Positions 9,636 to 16,654 of a stretch of DNA of 64,000 bases are shown here, one piece after another. The DNA is taken from positions 1,612,001-1,676,000 of the forward strand of contig NZ_CP170094.1 of assembly GCF_042180575.1 (NCBI RefSeq), in the 5' to 3' direction. This DNA comes from Bernardetia sp042180575 (GTDB lineage: Bacteria > Bacteroidota > Bacteroidia > Cytophagales > Bernardetiaceae). Numbering within the stretch: position 1 is the first letter of the stretch; the number at the start of each line of letters is the position of its first letter. The notes below the pieces were generated by a model. The model made no database searches. It was not told the origin of the DNA and saw nothing but the letters and a program-made list of their open reading frames with translations. Made by a program: the position numbers and the translations under genes.

Positions 9636-10328
9636 ATGAATAAAGTCTATCCCAACGCAGAGGCTGCCCTTGAAGGCATTGAAGACAACATGACCCTTAT
9701 GTTAGGTGGTTTTGGTCTTTGTGGAATTCCTGAAAATTCTATTACTGCCCTTGTAAAAAGTGGCGTAAAAGGTCTTACTTGTATCTCAAATAATGCAGGT
9801 GTAGATGATTTTGGTATTGGACTCATGCTCCAAAAACGCCAAGTAAAGAAAATGATTTCTTCGTATGTAGGAGAAAATGCCGAATTTGAAAGACAACTTT
9901 TGTCAGGCGAACTAGAAGTTGATCTAATTCCACAAGGAACGCTTGCCGAACGCTGCCGAGCAGGTGGAGCAGGAATCCCAGCATTTTTTACGCCAGCAGG
10001 ATTCGGAACAGAAGTAGCCGAAGGCAAAGAAACTAGAGAATACAACGGTAAAATGTATGTTTTGGAAGAAGCCCTTCATGCAGATTTTGCTTTTGTAAAA
10101 GCATGGAAAGGCGACAAAAAAGGAAATATTATCTTCAAAGGAACGGCCAGAAACTTCAATCCGATGATGGCAATGGCTGGAAAAATAACGGTCGTAGAAG
10201 TAGAAGAATTAGTAGAAAATGGAGAATTAGACCCTAATTTTATTCATATCCCTGGAATTTTTGTACAACGAATTTTTGAAGGGAAGAATTATGAAAAACG
10301 CATCGAAAAGCGTACAGTAAATTCATAA
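9636..10328 (+). CDS. scoA: 3-oxoacid (succinyl-CoA:acetoacetate) CoA-transferase, subunit A
   Basis: 230 aa. Family I CoA-transferase alpha subunit with the nucleotide-loop motif 'GGFGLCGIPEN' (24-34), 'ISNNAGVDDFGIG' and the 'IPAFFTPAGFGT' segment. With subunit B it should move CoA between succinyl-CoA and acetoacetate in the cytoplasm, for ketone-body or acetoacetate use. Subunit B lies 100 bp downstream on the same strand. The gap holds two palindromes bounded by GTAGC/GCTAC. Substrate range is inferred from family similarity. Confidence 0.93.
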   Translation: MNKVYPNAEAALEGIEDNMTLMLGGFGLCGIPENSITALVKSGVKGLTCISNNAGVDDFGIGLMLQKRQVKKMISSYVGENAEFERQLLSGELEVDLIPQGTLAERCRAGGAGIPAFFTPAGFGTEVAEGKETREYNGKMYVLEEALHADFAFVKAWKGDKKGNIIFKGTARNFNPMMAMAGKITVVEVEELVENGELDPNFIHIPGIFVQRIFEGKNYEKRIEKRTVNS

Positions 10329-10411
10329 GTAGCCGATAGCTTCCAAGCTATCGTAATAAAATTACTATAAAATATTAAAACAACTCTGACAGTTTGGAAA
10401 CTGTCAGCTAC
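10329..10411. repeat. REP-like bipartite palindrome (GTAGC...GCTAC)
   Basis: Inside the presumed scoAB transcript. Outer ends GTAGC (10329-10333) and GCTAC (10407-10411) enclose hairpin 1 (GATAGCTT/AAGCTATC), an AT-rich spacer and hairpin 2 (CTGACAGTTT/AAACTGTCAG). The same plan recurs at 30448-30512, also with GACAGTT/AACTGTC in hairpin 2. Confidence 0.7.
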
Positions 10412-10428
10412 ATATACACAAAAAGATT

Positions 10429-11082
10429 ATGTTAGATAAATTTGGAATCGCAAAACGCATTGCACAAGAGTTGCAAGATGGTTTTTATGTCAATCTAGGA
10501 ATCGGAATTCCTACTTTAGTTTCTAATTATGTTCCAGAAGGAATTGATGTTGTTCTTCAATCTGAAAACGGGCTTTTAGGAATGGGTCCTTATCCTCACG
10601 AAGAAAACGTCGATGCAGACCTTATCAATGCAGGAAAAGAAACAGTTACAACACTTGCAGGGTCTTCAATTTTTGATTCTTCGATGAGCTTTGCCATGAT
10701 TCGTGGTGGACATGTCGATTTGACAGTTTTGGGAGCAATGGAAGTTTCTGAAAATGGAGATATTGCCAACTGGAAAATTCCTAAAGTAATGGTAAAAGGA
10801 ATGGGTGGCGCAATGGATTTGGTAGCTTCAGCTCAAAACATTATCGTTGCGATGATGCACACCAACAAAAGAGGAGAATCAAAAATCCTCAAAAAATGTA
10901 GTCTGCCAATTACAGGATTAAATTGTGTCAAAAAAATTGTTACTAATTTGGCTGTTTTAGATGTTACAGATGAAGGTTTTGTTTTGCGTGAACGTGCGCC
11001 AAATGTAAGCGTAGAAGAAATTAAGGCTGCAACAGAAGGAAAATTGATTATTCCTGATAATGTGCCTGAAATGAAGATATAG
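10429..11082 (+). CDS. scoB: 3-oxoacid CoA-transferase, subunit B
   Basis: 217 aa. Beta subunit of the family I CoA-transferase. The catalytic glutamate, which forms the glutamyl-CoA thioester, is E46 in 'LQSENGLLGMGPYP'. 'NLGIGIPTLV' near the N-terminus and 'IRGGHVDLTVLGAMEV' are typical of the family. It pairs with the upstream subunit A, and the two should form a heterotetramer. Length and motifs are complete. Confidence 0.94.
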   Translation: MLDKFGIAKRIAQELQDGFYVNLGIGIPTLVSNYVPEGIDVVLQSENGLLGMGPYPHEENVDADLINAGKETVTTLAGSSIFDSSMSFAMIRGGHVDLTVLGAMEVSENGDIANWKIPKVMVKGMGGAMDLVASAQNIIVAMMHTNKRGESKILKKCSLPITGLNCVKKIVTNLAVLDVTDEGFVLRERAPNVSVEEIKAATEGKLIIPDNVPEMKI

Positions 11083-11089
11083 ATTATTA

Positions 11090-11285
11090 GTAGCTGTTGC
11101 TCGTTCCTAAACGAGTGGCAGCTTTGTTTTTATTATTTTTAAGCTACGAAATACAGGGCAAAGGCAGGAAAAATATGCTTTTCTATGAAGAATTAAAAGC
11201 CACTAATATGAAATGCAAATACACGGCTACAAGCCGAATACATATTGCTCACTCGTTAAAAACGAGCCTTTAGGTTTGTAGTAGA
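11090..11285. repeat. Intergenic palindromes downstream of scoB
   Basis: The 450-bp gap 11083-11530 has no gene. Palindromes visible are AGCTG..CTCGTT/AACGAG..CAGCT (11091-11122), CGGCTACAAGCCG near 11223, and CTCGTT/AACGAG near 11250-11268, ending in GTAG. The repeated CTCGTT/AACGAG arms suggest related REP-like units. The first could also serve as the scoB terminator, although its T-run is short. Confidence 0.5.
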
Positions 11286-11330
11286 TAAAATAGATGTAAT
11301 TTCTTATCTTGTATTTAAGAATTCATCTAG

Positions 11331-11396
11331 CAGATAGAGAACCTATAGGCACAGCAAGATATTAAAATCTATCCCCTGAATCAGCCTCTATCTGCC
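11331..11396 (+). ncRNA. Candidate bridge-RNA stem at the left end of IS110
   Basis: GCAGATAGAG (11331-11340) pairs perfectly with CTCTATCTGC (11387-11396) around a 46-nt loop, 135 nt upstream of the IS110 transposase. IS110-family elements are known to encode a structured guide (bridge) RNA in a non-coding end. The stem position and a 5' noncoding end of 160-200 nt fit that. The assignment is inference; the inverted repeat at 11373 could instead place the element boundary inside this stem. Confidence 0.3.
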
Positions 11397-12572
11397 TTTA
11401 TTCAATCTCAAACTCAAATAGTTTTCGGAGCATTTTTATTGACCTAAAAATAAACTCATTAGTTAAGGTTTTAAGTCTGATTGAATACGATGAATCACTT
11501 TTAAATTAACAACTCCTAAATTAACTTTTTATGCAGACTTACCAAAATTTTATAGGTATCGATGTGAGCAAAGATCATTTAGATATCGCTCTTCTTCAAG
11601 AAGGAGAAGTAGTAAATCACGAACGAATTGATAATAATTTAAAAGCTATAACAGCTTATCTTTCTTCTTTTCAAGACCTGTATGAAATTAAAGAGAGCTT
11701 GTTTTGTATGGAGCATACAGGTATTTATATCAACTAGCTCTTGATAGCTTTAAGCAATTTTACTTGTGCTATTTGGGTAGAAAATGCACTTCATATAAAG
11801 CGTTCAGGGGGAGTTACAAGAGGTAAAAATGACAAAGTTGATGCTGGGCGTATTGCTACTTATGCCTTTCGTTTTCAAGACAAAGCAAACCTATACGCTC
11901 CACCTAGTGAGCAGTTAGAAGCCTTAAAAACGCTCCAAACACTACGTAAAACGCTAGTTACTCATAAACAAGAGCTAGAAACTTATGTGAGTGAGCAGAG
12001 GCAATTTAGCAAAACTTCTACTCAAAAACTGATTGAAGAAAATTCTAAATCAACTTTAGAACATTTGACACTACGCATAGAGCAAATCGAAAAGGAAATG
12101 AATCAAATTATAAAAGACGACCCACATCTTAAAGAACTCTATCAACTGGCTACTTCTGTTACAGGAGTTGGAAAAGTAACAGCCATTCAGTTATTAGTAG
12201 CAACGGATGGATTTACTAAATTTGATACTGCTAAACAGTTAGCTTGTTATTGTGGTGTTGTACTCTTTGAAAATTCATCTGGAAAATTTAAAGGAAGAGC
12301 CAGAGTATCAAAAATGGCTAATAAAACACTCAAAACAGCTTTGCATATGTGTGCTTTATCAGCCTTGCAAGTGGAAGGAGAATTACGAACTTATTATCTA
12401 AGAAAAGTAGCAGAAGGCAAGAATAAAATGAGTGTTATTAATGCCTTACGAAATAAAATTATACAACGCATTTTTGCCTGTGTAAAAAACAAAACACTAT
12501 ATGATAGAAACGGAATAAATTTTAACAATTTTTCTAAAGGTTAGACTTGGTTTTACCATAGTTTTCAGGGGA
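11373..12572 (+). mobile_element. IS110-family element (inactivated)
   Basis: The transposase reading frame is flanked by a 9-bp inverted pair, TCCCCTGAA at 11373-11381 and TTCAGGGGA at 12564-12572, taken as provisional ends (~1.2 kb). No target duplication is visible, as expected for IS110. The true left boundary could lie further left, near 11300. The transposase is interrupted by one stop codon. Confidence 0.6.
11531..12544 (+). pseudogene. IS110-family transposase with an internal amber codon
   Basis: The N-terminal part (11531-11737) has the DEDD-type start 'FIGIDVSKDHLDIAL' and 'FCMEHTGIYIN', then TAG at 11735-11737. The same frame continues at once with 'LLIALSNFTCAIWVENALHIKR' and 'GKNDKVDAGRIATYA', and the C-terminal Transposase_20 domain ('ATSVTGVGKVTAIQLL', 'KQLACYCGVVLFENSSG'). 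Total about 337 codons, a normal IS110 length. Only the single TAG breaks the gene, so this is a recent nonsense mutation or, less likely, a readthrough product. Confidence 0.88.
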
Positions 12573-12635
12573 ACTAATACAGGTAGTACATCAAAAGCTG
12601 AAAATCACAGCAGAGTTACAGTAACTGTAGATTAA
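12573..12635 (+). pseudogene. Possible 3' remnant of a gene cut by IS110
   Basis: Directly after the provisional right end of IS110, a frame reads 'TNTGSTSKAENHSRVTVTVD' and stops at 12633-12635. It resembles the end of a beta-rich secreted protein. No matching N-terminal part is visible left of the element, so this could be chance. Confidence 0.2.
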
Positions 12636-12660
12636 CATTTATATTAAAAACTTTAGCTTA

Positions 12661-13356
12661 ATGAAATATTTTCTTACTATTATTTTTTTTTATACTTTAT
12701 CAAGTAGCTTTGCTCAAGATAAATGGCTTTTTCATTCATATGGTATTAATTATAATGATACTTTATCTGACTTACAATCTGCTACACTATTTCCTAAATA
12801 CTTAAAAAGTAATGATAGCTTGTTTTATAGTGTTGACTGTTTGGATAGTTGTGATAAATATGTAGTGATTGCTCCTGTTATAAAAATAAGTGATTCTGTC
12901 ATATATGTATATATACAACAAAGTAGTAGAAGTAGCAGTATCATTGGTGCATTTTATAATAAGGTAATTTCCACTTCTAAAGATAGCTTAGATATTGAAA
13001 TCATATATAGTGACGATTTATACAAGACGATAAATTTGAGTTTAAAAGAAATTGGATTTACTACCAACCCTCAAGTTATAGATATAACTTATTTGGGTAA
13101 CAATATTGTAGAACTCACATCCTTGATAAGTTATCAAGAGACTCCTCAAAATAATCACACAAGATTAGAATACCATGGAATTTGCCACATAGAAAATAAT
13201 AAATTAGCTATTACAATAATTCCACGTGTTATTGGATATACAATAAGTGGTTCTTCTCCTAAAGCAATAGTATATAATTTTTATGAACAAGAACTCTTCA
13301 AGAAAAAAATATATTTAGCTAAAGAACACTTTTGTTTAACTTCTAATTGTCATTAG
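12661..13356 (+). CDS. Secreted hypothetical protein
   Basis: 231 aa. It begins with a signal peptide (MKYFLTIIFFYTLSSSFAQ) and the mature part starts DKWLFHSYGINYND. It is rich in Ile/Ser/Tyr, with two Cys near 60-64 (VDCLDSCDKY) and two close to the C-terminus. No family is recognised. There is no T9SS signal and no lipobox, so a periplasmic location is likely. It stands alone between IS110 and the small minus-strand pair. The downstream gap (13357-13479) holds a poly-A tract and the small hairpin GCAAATCTTAGATTTGC near 13444. Confidence 0.75.
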   Translation: MKYFLTIIFFYTLSSSFAQDKWLFHSYGINYNDTLSDLQSATLFPKYLKSNDSLFYSVDCLDSCDKYVVIAPVIKISDSVIYVYIQQSSRSSSIIGAFYNKVISTSKDSLDIEIIYSDDLYKTINLSLKEIGFTTNPQVIDITYLGNNIVELTSLISYQETPQNNHTRLEYHGICHIENNKLAITIIPRVIGYTISGSSPKAIVYNFYEQELFKKKIYLAKEHFCLTSNCH

Positions 13357-13479
13357 TTAAAAAAAAAAAATAACACCCAGTTGTGCGTAGAATGAAAAAA
13401 AAGTAGTTAAGCGTTGTCTGCGACTACGATTTATCAGTTCAGCAAATCTTAGATTTGCAGGTCAAGTAGGTATTTCAAT

Positions 13480-13680
13480 TTATACAATAGATTTATTAGG
13501 TCTTCTATTTTTAGTAAAAGAAGTAATTTGCTCTTTCGTTTTTTTATCAAAAACATTAAACCAACGCCAATCAGACCAGTTTTTGTCTAAATAATTTGTA
13601 TAGAGCAAAAGGTTAGAAACGTGATGTTTTATAAACTTATCGTTTCCAATCTTTGCAATGACTATGTACTTTTTTGTCAT
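13480..13680 (-). CDS. Small unknown protein, second gene of a coupled pair
   Basis: 66 aa, basic and aromatic (KYIVIAKIGNDKFIKHH, KNWSDWRWFNVF, KNRRPNKSIV at the end). The ATG overlaps the stop of the upstream gene by 4 bp (ATGA type), so translation is probably coupled. No domain is recognised. A small basic protein paired with a small acidic one recalls toxin-antitoxin cassettes, but nothing in the sequence proves that. Confidence 0.6.
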   Translation of the reverse strand: MTKKYIVIAKIGNDKFIKHHVSNLLLYTNYLDKNWSDWRWFNVFDKKTKEQITSFTKNRRPNKSIV

Positions 13681-13892
13681 TGTGATATAAATTTGAGTAG
13701 CTGAATTTGAAAATCTCCATCACAGAGTTTTTTATATAAATCATTTAGAACCAAATCGTCCAAATCATTTTCGCAATTATTCAAAATTGCACTAAATAAA
13801 TCTTTACCTAATTCCTTTGTGTCATAGGTAGCTCGTTGAATAGTTGAGATATGATAGCCTCTTACTATTTCAAATTTTTGTAATTTTACCAT
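13677..13892 (-). CDS. Small unknown protein, first gene of a coupled pair
   Basis: 71 aa, mostly helical and acidic in the middle (NNCENDLDDLVLNDLYKKL). The N-terminus is 'MVKLQKFEIVRGYHISTIQR'. It shares the 4-bp ATGA overlap with the 66-aa gene downstream, forming a two-gene unit. The function is not recognised. Confidence 0.6.
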   Translation of the reverse strand: MVKLQKFEIVRGYHISTIQRATYDTKELGKDLFSAILNNCENDLDDLVLNDLYKKLCDGDFQIQLLKFISQ

Positions 13893-14023
13893 GTTTTTGA
13901 CTGTTTACGTTGAAAATATAGCTTACCAAGGAGAGTCGAAATTCATTGGTAGGCTTTTTATTTAATTACTCATGAGGAGTAATATGATATTCTATAATTG
14001 TCTTCACTACCTTCAATCTATCT

Positions 14024-14128
14024 TTCATATAACCTTTGAAAAAATATTGAGGATTTAAAGAGTATATGGTTCTATCTATTTTTATTATTAAATTTAGCTT
14101 TTATTTTAGTATGACCTTTGAAAAAATA
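14024..14128 (+). repeat. Short direct repeat ACCTTTGAAAAAATAT
   Basis: The 309-bp gap 13893-14201 holds the 16-bp sequence ACCTTTGAAAAAATAT twice (about 14030 and 14116), 86 bp apart, just upstream of a predicted promoter. It could be an operator pair or remains of a promoter duplication. Nothing else is recognisable in the gap. Confidence 0.4.
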
Positions 14129-14134
14129 TCTTTT

Positions 14135-14167
14135 TGCTAAAGTGAAGATTAGTATGTTATCTTTACG
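14135..14167 (+). promoter_or_regulatory. Promoter for the SGNH hydrolase gene
   Basis: TTTG (14135-14138), 21 nt, then TATCTTTA (14160-14167), close to the Bacteroidota consensus. It lies about 35 nt upstream of the ATG at 14202. Confidence 0.45.
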
Positions 14168-14201
14168 ATAGATTTAGAATTTATTTATAGAAAAAGTATC
14201 A

Positions 14202-15716
14202 ATGAAAGAAAAATCAGTAGAACCCTTACGCCCTCTTACACTTCTTTTTTATATTACTTGTATTTCACTTGTGATAATGGTGTTTTCGCCTGTCGAAATT
14301 CCTATGAGTGATAGTTTTACGATGAATGTTTTTACGTTGGATGATTTGAGTCCACTTGCTGATACAACAGGGCAAAAAGAACTTGATTTTATTGCAGATA
14401 TTCAAGATAAAGTAGAGAATGCCGAAAACCTAACTACAGATACTTTAGAGCTTACAAAAGAAGATTCATTACAGTTTGCTAATGTAGAAGATACCGTTTT
14501 GCAAGAAGAGCGTTATGAACCTGTCGTTCCTGCTCGTCAAGCGATAGAGTTTCCACCTCAAAATCCTGATGCGCTCAATGCTTTTTTTGCTTCTCTTCAA
14601 TCCCTTTCTAAAAAACCTAATCTGATTCGCATTCTTCATTATGGAGATTCTCAGATTGAAGGCGACCGTATTAGTTCGTATTTGAGAGAACGTTTTCAGC
14701 ATCGTTTTGGTGGTTGTGGTGTTGGGCTTGTTCCTGTTTATGTGCGTGGAAATGTACGTGCGACACTTTTTACAAGTTATTCTCCCAACTGGACAAAATA
14801 CGCTTACATAGACCAAAAGAAAAGTCCTCGTCATAATAAATTAGGGCTTCTGACAGAATACGACCGTTTTACCAATCCGACTGTTCATGAAGATTCGCTT
14901 CATGCAGAAATGAAACACGCTTGGGTTCGTTTTACTGACCCTCAATTAGGACATAAAAAAGCAACAAAGATTGAAAATGTAAAATTTATTTATCGCAATC
15001 CTTCTGCGCCTTTGGCTTTTCAATTAAATCTAAATGGCGATGAAGTAATTGATAAACAAGACCTTCCTAAAAACAAAGATTTAGCCATTCATAAAGTTCC
15101 TTTAAAGACTGATTTTAATAAAATACAACTTCATTTAGGAAGTAAAGGAAACCCTGAAATTTTGGGAGTTGCTTTTGATTGTAATACTGGTGTTGCTTTG
15201 GATAATATTTCGATTCGTGGAAGTTCTGGTTTTGAGATTCCTCGTATGAATCGTGATTTTATGAAGCAACAGGTTGATAAATTGCAGGTAAAATTAATTG
15301 TAGTACAATTTGGAGTGAATATTAGTGGCGAAGGAAATTATAGTCTTTCTTATTATGAAAGAATGTTTTACCGTCAGTATAATTATTTAAAATCTTTACA
15401 TCCAGATGCTTGCGTACTTGTAGTAAGTGTTTCGGATAGAGCTAGAAAAAAAGGAACTCGTTTTGAATCTTATCCAAGTGTAGAAGTTATTAGACAAGCA
15501 CAAAGAAATGCAGCTATGAAAGCAGGATGTGCTTTTTGGGATTTGCGTGATGCTATGGGAGGAGAAAACTCAATGGTTTCGTGGGTAAACAACAAGCCTT
15601 CTTTAGCACAAAGTGATTACACACACTTCAACGCAAGAGGTGCAAAACTGGTAGGCGAAATGCTATACAATGCTCTCAATAATGCGTATGATGATTACAA
15701 AAAGCAAGTTCAATAG
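14202..15716 (+). CDS. Membrane-anchored SGNH/GDSL-type hydrolase
   Basis: 504 aa. One N-terminal membrane segment (~12-30, LTLLFYITCISLVIMVFSP) and an acidic linker precede the SGNH domain from ~140. Block I is 'ILHYGDSQIEGDRIS' with nucleophile S150. Block III is 'VVQFGVNISGEGN'. Block V is 'SDYTHFNARGAKLVG' with the Asp-xx-His pair. Such proteins act on ester bonds, often acetyl groups of envelope polysaccharides, on the outer side of the inner membrane. In Bacteroidota a related gene is often next to an MBOAT acyltransferase, but none is present here. The substrate is unknown. Confidence 0.85.
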   Translation: MKEKSVEPLRPLTLLFYITCISLVIMVFSPVEIPMSDSFTMNVFTLDDLSPLADTTGQKELDFIADIQDKVENAENLTTDTLELTKEDSLQFANVEDTVLQEERYEPVVPARQAIEFPPQNPDALNAFFASLQSLSKKPNLIRILHYGDSQIEGDRISSYLRERFQHRFGGCGVGLVPVYVRGNVRATLFTSYSPNWTKYAYIDQKKSPRHNKLGLLTEYDRFTNPTVHEDSLHAEMKHAWVRFTDPQLGHKKATKIENVKFIYRNPSAPLAFQLNLNGDEVIDKQDLPKNKDLAIHKVPLKTDFNKIQLHLGSKGNPEILGVAFDCNTGVALDNISIRGSSGFEIPRMNRDFMKQQVDKLQVKLIVVQFGVNISGEGNYSLSYYERMFYRQYNYLKSLHPDACVLVVSVSDRARKKGTRFESYPSVEVIRQAQRNAAMKAGCAFWDLRDAMGGENSMVSWVNNKPSLAQSDYTHFNARGAKLVGEMLYNALNNAYDDYKKQVQ

Positions 15717-15740
15717 AGATAATCAATGTACTAAATCAAT

Positions 15741-16520
15741 CTATATTTTTTTAGAACTAATCAATCCATATGTAGCAGCATAACGCAATGCTTCAAATGT
15801 ATTTGTAACATTTAGTTTTTCGATGATGCGCTGGCGATGTGTATTTACTGTATGAAAACTAATAGATAATTTATCAGCAATTTGTTTGCTAATCAGTCCT
15901 TGTGCGATAAGTTCTAACACTTCTTTTTCTCTTAGACTAAGATTATTTTCTGCTTTTGGAGGAGGAAAAACGAATGTTTCTCCTGTCTTAAAATTCAATA
16001 AACGAGAGCGAAAAGGAGCATCTAAATCTTGGTCTGGAGAAATATCCAATACACATAGACTCAACCACATATTTCCAATAGCATCAAATTCTAAGTGTTG
16101 AAACTGTTCAATGACACGCAAATAATCACCTTTACTATTTTTTCTTCTATACTCAACCAATAATTTATAATTCTTCTTTTCCTCTTGAGCTACTTTATTG
16201 ATAAATCGTATAAAATGAGTTCCTGTTTCCAAAATTAAGGCTAAATCATCTGGATGTTGTTGTGCGTCAAAAAATTCACTATCTCCTTCTTCCATTTCTT
16301 CACTTTCATAACCAAAAGTTTGAGTATATTTTTCTGAAATATAAACATGTTTGAGTTTATAGACATCAAAAACTGTAATACAACTATTTCCAATTTTATC
16401 TAATTGATCTAAAAAAGGAATATGATTTTCTAAAATTTGATAATCTAAATGTTTGGCTTGAATATTTTGTGCTGTAAGTTCACGAAGATATTTTTCATAA
16501 AGTTCGGCAAGATTGGACAT
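15741..16520 (-). CDS. PAS-domain LuxR-type transcription regulator
   Basis: 259 aa. A PAS-like sensor domain spans ~45-165 ('ITVFDVYKLKHVYISEKYTQ', 'YRRKNSKGDYLRVIEQF'). A LuxR/GerE helix-turn-helix follows at ~194-256 ('LSLREKEVLELIAQGLISKQ', 'HTVNTHRQRIIEKLNV'). There is no receiver domain, so the signal is sensed directly rather than by phosphotransfer. It is divergent from the TonB receptor that starts ~135 bp away, so that receptor is a plausible target. The ligand is unknown. Confidence 0.88.
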   Translation of the reverse strand: MSNLAELYEKYLRELTAQNIQAKHLDYQILENHIPFLDQLDKIGNSCITVFDVYKLKHVYISEKYTQTFGYESEEMEEGDSEFFDAQQHPDDLALILETGTHFIRFINKVAQEEKKNYKLLVEYRRKNSKGDYLRVIEQFQHLEFDAIGNMWLSLCVLDISPDQDLDAPFRSRLLNFKTGETFVFPPPKAENNLSLREKEVLELIAQGLISKQIADKLSISFHTVNTHRQRIIEKLNVTNTFEALRYAATYGLISSKKI

Positions 16521-16654
16521 AAGTATAAAATCAGTAGTAGAAATAATGATGAAATTAATAAGTCAGTAGAAAGATTACTGAAAAATCAGTATTGAATAGC
16601 AATGGTCATATACTGAACTTTGTAGTATCAAATATAACAAACTTCAACGAAACT

